Assembly: GCA_963729875.1 (NCBI GenBank)
Contig: CAVSPR010000007.1
Span: 62,001-126,000 of the forward strand
From: DATBSL01 sp963729875
GTDB taxonomy: Bacteria > Acidobacteriota > Vicinamibacteria > Fen-336
Direction of reading: 5' to 3'
Length of the DNA: 64,000 bases
Shown: positions 17,308-25,115 of the stretch, one piece after another
Position numbering within the stretch: the first letter of the stretch is position 1
How the letters are laid out: every line of letters starts with the position of its first letter
Made by a program: the position numbers and the translations under genes
The notes under the pieces: model-generated
The model's database searches: none
Told to the model about the DNA's origin: nothing
The model's input: only the letters and a program-made list of their open reading frames with translations

Positions 17308-18942
17308 TCACTTCCGCGGGCTGGACCCCGGCGTGCGGGCGGGGCCGGCTCCCCGGTCCAGGATCTCCGTGAGCGGCTGCCCGGACGACCCGCTCGGCGT
17401 CTCCACGTCGAGGAGGGTGGCGAGGGTGGGAGCGAGATCGTTCAGCAGGACGTTCCGATCGTAGCGCCCGGGGCGGATCCCGGGGCCCATCAGGACGAGC
17501 GGGATGTGCGTGTCGTACGAGAACGGCGTGCCGTGCGTCGTCCCCGACGCGGAGGACATCCAGTAGGGGTCGAACAGGACGTCCACGTCGCTCGATCGCT
17601 CGCGGTCGAACGACAGGAGGACGCGGCGGCTCCAGGGGTCGGGAGGAACGCGGCCATCGAGGAGCTGGGTCCGCGTGTAGGTCCGCCACACCTGTGGGAC
17701 CGCCTCCACGCCGGCGGCGGCGACGCGCTCGACGGCGGCGGGATCGAGGCGCTTCTCCGCGATCAGCGCCTGGTTCAGGTAGAGGCCGCTGCCTGCCCGG
17801 CTCTCCAGCCAGGCCCCGGGGCCGTAGGCCTTCTCGAGGGCGTCGGTCACCGCCTTCTCCAGGGCGGCCCGCGAGAAGCGCCCGCCCGGCATCTTCCACT
17901 GCGCCATCTGCTCGGGGACCGGGGCGACGCCGTGGTCGGCGGTCAGGACGACGACGGTCCGGGCGAGGCCGACCGTGCGGTCGATGGCGTCGAGGAGGCG
18001 GCCGAGCGCCTTGTCGGTGCTCACCGTGATCTCGCGGATGTCGGCCGAGTGCGGCCCCTTGTCGTGGCCCACCCCGTCGTTGCAGGAAAAGCTCAGCGCG
18101 AGGACGTCGGTCCCGCCCCGGCGACCCAGTTGCTCGCCCTCGAGCGCGGCCTGCGCCAGGGACACCAGGAGGTCCGTCGCGAACGAGGTGTTGTAGAGGG
18201 CGTCGTAGTAGGCTTTCCCCGGCGCGCCGGGCAGCTTCGCCAGAACCGGCCCCGGCGTGCCGCCCGGGCCCGTCTCCCTCCACTCCTTCCCCAGCCAGGC
18301 GTCGGCGGGACGGCCGGCGTTGAAGGTTGCCGCCCACTTCGGGAGCTCGGGGCCGTACCACGTGCTGGAGACGAAGGCCCCCGTTGCGTGGTCCCACCAC
18401 AGGGCGTCGTCGGCCATACGGCCCACCATGAGGATGGCGCTGCGGTCCTTGAACGAGATCCCGACGACGCGCGAGCCGGGGCGCGCCATCTTCAGCTCGT
18501 CCCCCACGGTGCTGACCCGCAGGCGATGGGGCGAGGAGCCGGTCGCCTCCCCCGCCCCGAGGAGCTTCGTCCCCGGGTCGTCCACGCTCGTCACGGTCTT
18601 CTTCGACCGCCGGTCGTACCAGTCGTTGCCCACGATGCCGCTGATCGAGGGAAGCGCCCCGGTGAGCATCGAGGAGTGGCCGACCGCGGTGACCGAGGGG
18701 TAGTGCCCGAGGTTCGCGTTCGTGAAATAGGCGCCGTCACGCATGAGGCGGTGGAGGCCGCCGGTGAAGCCGGAGGCGAACCGCGGGAGGTAGTCGTAGC
18801 GCATCTGATCGACGGCCACGAGCAGGACGAGGCGGGGCGCCTCGGCCGGTGCAGCGCCCGCGGGGGCGGGCGCCGGCGAGGCCGGGCTCGAGAGAAGGCA
18901 CGCGAGCGCGAGCCCGGCGAGGATGGAGAAAGGCGGCTTCAT
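17308..18942 (-). CDS. Exported alkaline phosphatase-superfamily enzyme (PafA-like)
   Basis: A 544-residue exported phosphomonoesterase or phosphodiesterase: signal peptide, then VAVDQMRYDY (first zinc Asp), the nucleophile loop YPSVTAVGHSSMLTG with the catalytic Thr or Ser, SFSCNDGVGHDKGPHS (Asp and His ligands), TADHGVAP (Asp/His ligands) and a late His in SYDTHIPLV. The layout matches the single-chain PafA-type alkaline phosphatases. It is the first gene of the operon with the GH127 and DUF1080 genes. A TATAAT sequence on the same strand about 70 bases upstream is its likely -10. Substrate preference is not determinable here. Confidence 0.8.
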   Translation of the reverse strand: MKPPFSILAGLALACLLSSPASPAPAPAGAAPAEAPRLVLLVAVDQMRYDYLPRFASGFTGGLHRLMRDGAYFTNANLGHYPSVTAVGHSSMLTGALPSISGIVGNDWYDRRSKKTVTSVDDPGTKLLGAGEATGSSPHRLRVSTVGDELKMARPGSRVVGISFKDRSAILMVGRMADDALWWDHATGAFVSSTWYGPELPKWAATFNAGRPADAWLGKEWRETGPGGTPGPVLAKLPGAPGKAYYDALYNTSFATDLLVSLAQAALEGEQLGRRGGTDVLALSFSCNDGVGHDKGPHSADIREITVSTDKALGRLLDAIDRTVGLARTVVVLTADHGVAPVPEQMAQWKMPGGRFSRAALEKAVTDALEKAYGPGAWLESRAGSGLYLNQALIAEKRLDPAAVERVAAAGVEAVPQVWRTYTRTQLLDGRVPPDPWSRRVLLSFDRERSSDVDVLFDPYWMSSASGTTHGTPFSYDTHIPLVLMGPGIRPGRYDRNVLLNDLAPTLATLLDVETPSGSSGQPLTEILDRGAGPARTPGSSPRK

Positions 18943-19010
18943 GAATCGCTCCTGGAGAAGGGCACTTCGTGTCGTATCGGGCTCCGGGGGCCCGGCGCGT
19001 GGCGAGCGAG

Positions 19011-19016
19011 ATTATA
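19011..19016 (-). promoter_or_regulatory. Candidate -10 (TATAAT) for the phosphatase/GH127 operon
   Basis: On the minus strand this is a perfect TATAAT in a GC-rich region, 68 bases upstream of the phosphatase ATG. No clear -35 is seen at 16-18 bases, so the promoter may need an activator. Confidence 0.4.
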
Positions 19017-19053
19017 GATCGTCACTTCACCGAGACGGCCTTCGGCCGATCGC

Positions 19054-19082
19054 TTGACATCGGCATCCCACGGCCGCAGGAT
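19054..19082 (+). promoter_or_regulatory. Candidate sigma-70 promoter for the second NIPSNAP-like gene
   Basis: TTGACA (19054-19059), a 17-base spacer and CAGGAT (19077-19082). The -35 is perfect and the -10 keeps the conserved A and AT positions. It would give a leader of about 120 bases before the ATG at 19213. Confidence 0.45.
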
Positions 19083-19212
19083 GCGTGCAACCGTCTCAAA
19101 TCACCCACGCGGACTGCCGGCTCCGGCTCGGATCTGCGAACCTTGTCCTGGCCTGAGCTCGTCGCCCGCGAGAACGAACGTCGCAACCGCCCTCCGGGAG
19201 GGGGGCAAGCCC

Positions 19213-20031
19213 ATGCACAAGACCGTCCTCCGCCTGACCCTGCTGGCGCTCGTCGCCGGCAGCACCGCAGATGCCCTCGCCCAGGGCATGCCCACGTCGC
19301 AGCCCAAGTTCCTCCAGATCTTCCGCGAGTCGATCAAGCCCGGCCGTGCCGCAGAGCACGCGAAGTGGGAGGCCGGCTGGCCGGCGGCCTTCGAGAAGGC
19401 GAAGTCGAAGAACAGCTACATCGCGATCTCCTCGCTCACCGGCCCCGCGGAAGTCTGGTACGTCTCGCCGTTCGCCAGCCAGGCCGCGTTCGGCGAGTCG
19501 CTCGCCGACGAGCAGGACCCCGTGCTCGGACCGGAGCTCGAGCGGCTCAGCAAGGGGGACGCCGAGTTCATCAGCGACTGGTCGTCCATCCAGGCCGCCG
19601 CCGCCCCCGAGCTCAGCCAGGGCGCCTTCCCCGACATGTCGAAGGTGCGCTTCTACGAGGTGACCACGTTCCGGGTGAAGCCCGGCTATCACGACCAGTG
19701 GGTCGCGGCGACGAAGGCCTACAAGTCGGCCGCGGCCCGCTCCGCCCCGAGTGCAAGCTGGCGGACCTACCAGGTCGTCGCGGGCGCGCCGGGCGGGACC
19801 TGGCTCGTCATGTCGACGGTCGGGTCCTTCGCGGAGTTCGACAAGATGGCGACCGACGACGAAGCCATCTGGAAGGGCATGACGGCCGAGGAGTCCGCCG
19901 CGCTCGGCAAGTTCATGAAGGAGGGCGTCTTCAGCACCGTGACCCAGCGCTTCCGCCTGGACCCGGTGATGAGCTACGTGGACGCGGCGACGAAGGCCAA
20001 GGACCCGGCCTTCTGGAGCCCGAAGAAGTAG
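19213..20031 (+). CDS. Exported NIPSNAP-like protein, second paralogue
   Basis: A 272-residue secreted protein (signal MHKTVLRLTLLALVAGSTADALA). Like the protein at 13682-14446 it holds two tandem units, each opening with a strand and 'KPG' turn: FRESIKPGRAAEHAKWEAGW and TTFRVKPGYHDQWVAATKAY. It ends in a conserved-looking tail with DPVMSYV (compare 'ELSYVP' in the first copy). The two copies share design but not close sequence, so the duplication is old. The function is unknown. Its own sigma-70-like promoter and a following hairpin make it a single-gene unit. Confidence 0.55.
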   Translation: MHKTVLRLTLLALVAGSTADALAQGMPTSQPKFLQIFRESIKPGRAAEHAKWEAGWPAAFEKAKSKNSYIAISSLTGPAEVWYVSPFASQAAFGESLADEQDPVLGPELERLSKGDAEFISDWSSIQAAAAPELSQGAFPDMSKVRFYEVTTFRVKPGYHDQWVAATKAYKSAAARSAPSASWRTYQVVAGAPGGTWLVMSTVGSFAEFDKMATDDEAIWKGMTAEESAALGKFMKEGVFSTVTQRFRLDPVMSYVDAATKAKDPAFWSPKK

Positions 20032-20056
20032 CCGACACCCGGTCGGCGGCTTTCCG

Positions 20057-20084
20057 GGGGCGCGCGGCACGGCCCGCGCGCCCC
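20057..20084. terminator. Bidirectional hairpin terminator
   Basis: Perfect 11-bp stem (GGGGCGCGCGG and its complement) with a 6-base loop, between convergent genes. There is no T-tract. It has the same placement as the hairpin at 14456-14481 behind the other NIPSNAP-like gene. Confidence 0.55.
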
Positions 20085-20096
20085 TCGTCGTCCGGG

Positions 20097-21560
20097 TCAG
20101 TCCAGCTTGTGGAAGACGTTCCGGTCCACGACGAGGTCGAGGCCGCCGTCCCCGCGCTCCTTGAACTCGACCGGTGAGCGCAGGCCCTCGCTCAGCGTGT
20201 AGAACCGAAGTGAGCCGTAGGCCCGGTCCTCCGGGAGGAGGGGCGTGGCGGGCTCCTGCTCACCCATGTAGAGAAGGCCGTTCCTCGTGAAGACCTTCAG
20301 GGTCTCGAGCTTCCGGTACGTCGCGTAGCTCCCCGTGAGCCGATCCATGCGCTTGCGGATCCGGTTCCCCGGCAGGACCTCGTCCGGGTCGAGGCCCATC
20401 AGCACCGCGAGGACGCTCTCGGCGATCCGGCCGTACGCCATGCCGGGGCCGTTGCCCATCATGACCACGCCCAGCTTCAGGTCGGGGATGAAGGCCATGT
20501 GGGCGGTCGAGACGCTGATCGACCCGCCGTGAGAGACCAGCTTGTGGCCGAGGAAGCCCGGGGTGACGCTGAGACCGTAGCCGTATCCGACCTTCCCGTA
20601 GTGGCTCTCGCCCGTCTCGATCTGCAGCGACTGCATGGCGGCGAAGGCGTCGGCGGTCGCGAGCCGGCCCCCGGGAAACTGCCCCTGCTCGATCTGGGCG
20701 CTCACGTAGCGGGCCATCTCGCTCGCCGAGCTCAGGATGCCTCCCGCCGCGGACAGGAAGCTGAAGCCGGGGTTGTCCTCTGGATCGGGGTAGGGGAAGG
20801 GGGTCGCCTCGGGGCCGTTCTTGCCCTTCCGGTGGGGCACCAGGTGATCCGGGTCCCGGAGGGCGACGGCGACGTCGATCGTGGACCGGCTCATCCCGAG
20901 CGGGTCGAGGATCCTCTGCTTGATGTAGCGATGGAATGGGATGCCGGATCTCTCCTGGACGACGTGCCCCAGCATCCGCCACGCCGCGTTGTTGTAGAAG
21001 AAGTGCTCGCCGGGGGCGAAGACGATCTCGTCTCTCGCCCCGTTCACGAAGCGGTAGAAGTCGGCCGCGCTGCTCATCGGGATCCCCGTGTCGGCCCCCA
21101 GTCCCCTCGAGAGGAGGACGGTCGATGTCCCCAGGTTGGGGAACCCCGGGCTGTGCGTGAGCAGGTGGCGGATCGTGATGGGCTGGCCGGGGCGACCCAG
21201 CTCGAGGGGCACGTGGAGTGACACCGGGTCGTCCAGCTTCAGCTTCCCCTGCTCGGCGAGCTGCAGGACGGCGATCGCGACGAAGCTCTTCGTCACGCTC
21301 CCGATCCCGTAGAGCGTGTCCGGTGTGGCCGGCAGGTTCTTCTGGGGGTCCCGGGCCCCGAACCCCGCCGCGTGGACCGTCCGGCCGTCCTTCACGACGG
21401 CGATGCTGAAGCCGGGGAGGCCCGCCTCCCGCATCAGCTCGGGGACGTGCTCGTCGAGCCAGGTCCGGACACGGGCGACCTCGGGCGCCTCCTGCGCCGG
21501 AACCGCGACCGGGCCGCCGAGAAGAACGACGGCCGACAGGAGAAGGGACAGCCTCGACAT
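20097..21560 (-). CDS. Exported serine hydrolase, class C beta-lactamase fold
   Basis: A 487-residue exported protein (signal MSRLSLLLSAVVLLGGPVAVPAQ). The nucleophile motif SVTK (SxxK) lies near residue 88, followed by a tyrosine motif YNN (FFYNNAAWRMLG) and HGG (LVSHGGSIS) as the third box. These fit the beta-lactamase/DD-peptidase/esterase superfamily. A C-terminal extension of about 120 residues after the hydrolase domain resembles the lipocalin-like tails of esterase-type members. It more likely cleaves peptides or esters than beta-lactams. The proline iminopeptidase gene lies 30 bases upstream on the same strand. Confidence 0.8.
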   Translation of the reverse strand: MSRLSLLLSAVVLLGGPVAVPAQEAPEVARVRTWLDEHVPELMREAGLPGFSIAVVKDGRTVHAAGFGARDPQKNLPATPDTLYGIGSVTKSFVAIAVLQLAEQGKLKLDDPVSLHVPLELGRPGQPITIRHLLTHSPGFPNLGTSTVLLSRGLGADTGIPMSSAADFYRFVNGARDEIVFAPGEHFFYNNAAWRMLGHVVQERSGIPFHRYIKQRILDPLGMSRSTIDVAVALRDPDHLVPHRKGKNGPEATPFPYPDPEDNPGFSFLSAAGGILSSASEMARYVSAQIEQGQFPGGRLATADAFAAMQSLQIETGESHYGKVGYGYGLSVTPGFLGHKLVSHGGSISVSTAHMAFIPDLKLGVVMMGNGPGMAYGRIAESVLAVLMGLDPDEVLPGNRIRKRMDRLTGSYATYRKLETLKVFTRNGLLYMGEQEPATPLLPEDRAYGSLRFYTLSEGLRSPVEFKERGDGGLDLVVDRNVFHKLD

Positions 21561-21590
21561 GGGACCCTCCAGGGAAACGGGCCTCGGGCC

Positions 21591-22550
21591 CTACAGCTTG
21601 GCGAAGTCGTCGGTCGCCTGGACGAGCGCGCTCAGGATCCCCGGCTCCTTGATGCTGTGGCCGGCGTCGGGGACGATCACGAGCTTCGAGGCCGGCCAGC
21701 GCTTGTGGAGCGCCCACGCGCTCGCCGCCGGGCACACGACGTCGTAGCGGCCCTGCACGATCACCCCCGGGATGTGGGCGATCTTCGACGCGTCGTCGAG
21801 GAGCTGGGTGTCGCTGCGCAGCCAGGCCCCGTGCACGAAGTAGTGGGCCTCGATGCGGGCGAAGGCGTCGGCGAACGTGTCGCCGCCGTAGTGGGCGACG
21901 TACTCGGGGTCGACGTAGAGCTTGCTCGTCGTGCCCTCCCAGATCGACCAGGCCTTCGCGGCCGCGCTGCGGACCGCGGGGTCCTCCGACGTCAGCCGCC
22001 GGTAGTACGCGCTCATCAGGTCGCCCCGCTCGACCTCGGGGATGGGCCTCAGGTACTCGTCCCAGGCGTCCGGGAAGAGCCAGCTCGCCCCCTCCTGGTA
22101 GAACCAGAGCAGCTCCTTGCGGCGCAGCAGGAAGATCCCCCGCAGGACGAGGGCGGTGACCCGGTCCGGGTGCGTCTGCGCGTAGGCGAGGGCGAGCGTG
22201 CTCCCCCAGCTCCCCCCGAACACGAGCCACTCGTCGATGCCGAGACGCTCGCGGACCTTCTCGGCGTCGGCCACCAGGTCCCACGTCGTGTTCTCCCGCA
22301 GCTCGGCGTTGGGCGTGCTCTTGCCGCTGCCCCGCTGGTCGAAGAGCACGAGGTGCCACTTCGCGGGGTCGAAGTAGCGGCGGTAGTCGGGGTCGAGCCC
22401 CCCGCCGGGCCCGCCGTGGAGGAAGAGAGCCTTCTTCCCCTTCGGGTTGCCGACCTGCTCGTAGTGGACCGTGTGCAGGTCGGAGACCTTCAGCAAGCCC
22501 TCGTCGAACGGCTCGACGGGCGGGTAGAGTTCGCGCACGGCCACCTCCAT
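21591..22550 (-). CDS. pip: Proline iminopeptidase
   Basis: A cytosolic alpha/beta hydrolase of 319 residues that removes N-terminal proline from peptides (family S33). Signature motifs are complete: HGGPGGG (oxyanion), FDQRGSGKS, the nucleophile elbow GGSWGS, the catalytic Asp in GRYDVVCP and the His in DAGHS. It has no signal peptide. Together with the DPP IV-type peptidase at 5.6-7.8 kb it would allow use of proline-rich peptides. It precedes the beta-lactamase-fold hydrolase on the same strand. Confidence 0.92.
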   Translation of the reverse strand: MEVAVRELYPPVEPFDEGLLKVSDLHTVHYEQVGNPKGKKALFLHGGPGGGLDPDYRRYFDPAKWHLVLFDQRGSGKSTPNAELRENTTWDLVADAEKVRERLGIDEWLVFGGSWGSTLALAYAQTHPDRVTALVLRGIFLLRRKELLWFYQEGASWLFPDAWDEYLRPIPEVERGDLMSAYYRRLTSEDPAVRSAAAKAWSIWEGTTSKLYVDPEYVAHYGGDTFADAFARIEAHYFVHGAWLRSDTQLLDDASKIAHIPGVIVQGRYDVVCPAASAWALHKRWPASKLVIVPDAGHSIKEPGILSALVQATDDFAKL

Positions 22551-22670
22551 TCAGCGGGAGCGGGCATTGTAGCCCCTCGACGGGCCGGGACGCGGGCGCT
22601 CCAGCCGACGGGGTCCGACCTCGCCGCGACGCGCCGACAGTCCTGGACGCCCTGCGCCCGCCGAATTTCC

Positions 22671-22689
22671 GTATATCATGGTAATATAC
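22671..22689. promoter_or_regulatory. AT-rich inverted repeat, probable BrnA operator
   Basis: GTATAT (22671-22676) and ATATAC (22684-22689) form an inverted repeat with a 7-base centre, ending five bases before the GTG of brnT. The local drop in GC, the position over the expected core promoter, and the known autorepression of brnTA operons by the RHH antitoxin support an operator role. Confidence 0.55.
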
Positions 22690-22693
22690 AAGT

Positions 22694-22993
22694 GTGATCG
22701 ACCTGACCCGGGTCACGGGGTTCGAGTGGGACGAGGGGAACGCCCGGAAGAACGAGAGCCATGGGGTCACGCAGGTCGAGGCGGAGGACGTGTTCTTCGA
22801 CCCCCGACTGCTCCTCGCGCCGGACGCGCGCCACTCGGAACGGGAGCCGCGGTTTCACGCTCTCGGCGAGACGTCGGACGGTCGCCGACTGCACGTGACG
22901 TTCACCCTCCGGGGGGAAGGAACCCGCATCCGGGTCATTTCGGCGCGGGACATGCATCGCAAGGAGCGATCGTTCTATGAAGGCCAGGGCTAA
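22694..22993 (+). CDS. brnT: BrnT-family ribonuclease toxin
   Basis: A 99-residue toxin of a type II toxin-antitoxin pair. The diagnostic N-terminus FEWDEGNARKNESHGV is followed by the hydrophobic VEAEDVFFDP, HVTFTLRG, and the C-terminal RVISARDMHRKERSFYE, whose Arg and His residues belong to the RelE-like active site. Active toxins of this family cleave RNA and stop growth. The GTG start is the only one that keeps the family N-terminus. The 3' end overlaps the antitoxin gene by 17 bases, as is common for brnTA. Confidence 0.9.
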   Translation: MIDLTRVTGFEWDEGNARKNESHGVTQVEAEDVFFDPRLLLAPDARHSEREPRFHALGETSDGRRLHVTFTLRGEGTRIRVISARDMHRKERSFYEGQG

Positions 22994-23240
22994 GCGAATT
23001 CCCCGTCTGGCATCCGAGGCCGCCGAGCGGCGGTTCTGGGAGAGCCGCGACAGCACCGCCTACGTCGACTGGTCACGGGCCGAGCGGGTGGTCTTCCCGA
23101 ACCTCAAGCCCACGACCCGCAGCATCTCGCTCCGGCTTCCCCTGCGCATGCTCGAGCGCATCAAGGCGGAGGCCAACTCCCGCGACGTCCCCTACCAGTC
23201 GCTGATCAAGGTCTGGCTGGAGGAGAAGCTCTCCGCCTGA
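22977..23240 (+). CDS. brnA: BrnA-type ribbon-helix-helix antitoxin
   Basis: An 87-residue antitoxin starting inside brnT. The C-terminal half, TRSISLRLPLRMLERIKAEANSR followed by PYQSLIKVWLEEKL, is a ribbon-helix-helix (CopG-like) DNA-binding and dimer domain. The N-terminal half with the aromatic stretch YVDWSRAERVVFP wraps the toxin. It should bind both BrnT and the inverted repeat upstream of brnT. Confidence 0.85.
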   Translation: MKARAKRIPRLASEAAERRFWESRDSTAYVDWSRAERVVFPNLKPTTRSISLRLPLRMLERIKAEANSRDVPYQSLIKVWLEEKLSA

Positions 23241-23260
23241 GCCGCAGCGGCAGGCCGTGC

Positions 23261-24146
23261 TCAGACGAGCGCGTCCTCGGCCAGGCCGAGGCGCACGAGA
23301 TCGATCCGCGCGGGGTCGCTCGGCCCGAGGCCGTAGCGCGTGCCCGCGATCTCGATGTGGTGCGGCGAGGGGGCGATGGGCCGGTCCGCCCCGAAGTGCT
23401 GCCGCCTCTTCGCCTGGATGATGCGCGCGCCCGTGGCGTCCACCGGTACCGGCAGAAGGCCGGCGATCAGACCGTAGTAGGGCCACGTGAACTCCCTCGC
23501 GAAGGAGTGGGGGCCCACGGAGTGGAACTGCGGGGTCAGCATGACCAGGACGTGGAGGCGTGCCTTGCCCGCGAGCTGGGGCAGGTGCCACAGCGCGCCG
23601 AGGGTCGCGCAGGAGTCGCCGTGGTAGTCCGGCGGGTTCTCCGCGAACATGATCACGTTCTTGAGGCAGGTGCCGAGGCCGGACCAGTCGTGCGTCCGCA
23701 TGGGCCGGACGTTCACCAGGGCGCTCATGCGCTGGAAGACGGGGTTCGAGCGCACGCCGCGGTCGTCGACGGCCACGTTCTGCGCAGAGACGCCCGCCTT
23801 CACCACCTCGGCCCGGATGGCCTCCTCCAGCTCGGGGGGAGTGGGCAGGCGGCCCCACACGTTGCTCTTGACGCCGACGACGTCGGCGGGCTTGACGAGC
23901 CGCCGCCACGCCGCCGATGCGTCCTTCTCGCCGAGCAGCGCGACGACCGCCTCGTTGAGCATCGAGTGGACGACGGGGCCATTCACGCGGCCGTCGGCTT
24001 CCAGGACCTCGCGACGCCGGACGAGGACGACGCGGGCCCTCGCGCCGGGGGCGGCGTGGGCGGGTCCGAGGCCGAGGAGGCCCGCGGCGGCGGCGCCTCC
24101 GCCGACCTGCAGGAATCCGCGCCGGTCCAGGGAACGATCGCGTCAT
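23261..24146 (-). CDS. Tat-exported DUF362-like protein, one frame break near the start
   Basis: The body (SMLNEAVVALLGEKDASAAW, then VVGVKSN and later LKNVIMFAENPP) follows the DUF362 pattern, a domain that occurs alone or with ferredoxin-type clusters; no cluster Cys are present here. Upstream in the same frame lies a twin-arginine signal (DRRGFLQVGGGAAAAGLLGLG), and a TGA stands directly before it. The ATG at 24146, which overlaps the stop of the upstream gene (ATGA), reaches this frame only if one base near 24137 is extra. I therefore annotate from 24146. The function is unknown; it pairs with the DUF6599-like gene. Confidence 0.65.
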
Positions 24147-24994
24147 GGCCGTTCTCCTTTCGTCGCCTCCGCGAGGAGCGAGAGCGCCGCCTCCCGGGAC
24201 GGGGCCCTCAGCACGAACGCGCGCGCGCGGTCCCCCAGGGCGGCCGCGGCGCACCAGCCGTCTTCGCGGTGCGCCGGCCGGTCCCCGTCGAGGAAGCGAG
24301 CGGCATAGCCCCTGCCCGCGGAAGACGCACCCTGCGCGTCCGCGTAGTCCACGAGGACCAGGTCCGCCGTGCCGCCGTCGACGCGGTAGCGTGCCGCGAC
24401 GGCCGGGGCCGACGGTCCCACGCCGAGCGGGTTGTCCGGCCCCACCGGCACGTGGGCCTCGAGGATGCGCGGGTGGCGCAGCCAGACGACCGACGCCGGG
24501 TCGAGCCCCGCGGCCGGGAGGCGGCCCACGAGCGCCGGCCGCTCGCCCGTCTCCGGGATCGCCTCCGCCACCGCCCGTCCCAGCGCCAGGACCGCCGCCC
24601 GGGTCCGCTCGCTCTCCTGCACGGCGAGGACGGAGACGAAGTGCCGGCCCTTCCAGAACGACAGGGTGCCGTACCCGTAGGTGGCGTCCTGGCCCACGTC
24701 CACCGGCTCGCCCTCGCGCGAGTGCGTGAAGACGCCGTAGGCGCCGGCGGGCGAGGCCATCTCGAATGCGTCCACGACGAGCTCGCCCGCGGGGGAGGCG
24801 TAGCGGCGCGCCTCGCAGGCGTTCATCCCGTAGGCCAGGTACACCTCGCCGTGGCCGTCGATGTACTGGAAGATCGTCTGCGCGTCGTAGTGCACGGCGG
24901 GGGCCTGCGCCTTCCAGCCGGCCACCTCGTCCGGCAGCATCGGCGCATCTCCCGAGACGGCCATGGCGATCATGAACGCCCCTGCGAGAGGCAT
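24143..24994 (-). CDS. DUF6599-like protein
   Basis: A 283-residue protein with a short hydrophobic N-terminus (MPLAGAFMIAMAVSGDA), possibly a signal. The conserved core YIDGHGEVYLAYGMNACEARRY matches the 'YI(D/N)GxxExYLxYGF' pattern of DUF6599 proteins, and LSFWKGRHFVSV follows later. No catalytic residues are known for this family. It is translationally coupled to the DUF362-like gene. I recognise the family but not a function. Confidence 0.6.
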   Translation of the reverse strand: MPLAGAFMIAMAVSGDAPMLPDEVAGWKAQAPAVHYDAQTIFQYIDGHGEVYLAYGMNACEARRYASPAGELVVDAFEMASPAGAYGVFTHSREGEPVDVGQDATYGYGTLSFWKGRHFVSVLAVQESERTRAAVLALGRAVAEAIPETGERPALVGRLPAAGLDPASVVWLRHPRILEAHVPVGPDNPLGVGPSAPAVAARYRVDGGTADLVLVDYADAQGASSAGRGYAARFLDGDRPAHREDGWCAAAALGDRARAFVLRAPSREAALSLLAEATKGERP

Positions 24995-25115
24995 CGGCGG
25001 CGGGGCCTCGAGGCCCCGACCATATTAGACCGTGGGGCAAGCCGGGCGGCGGCGCCGGGATTGACCGGGCGGGGCGAGCGCCTTAGTCTTCTCTCACGTA
25101 GCGGCGGAGGCGCTC

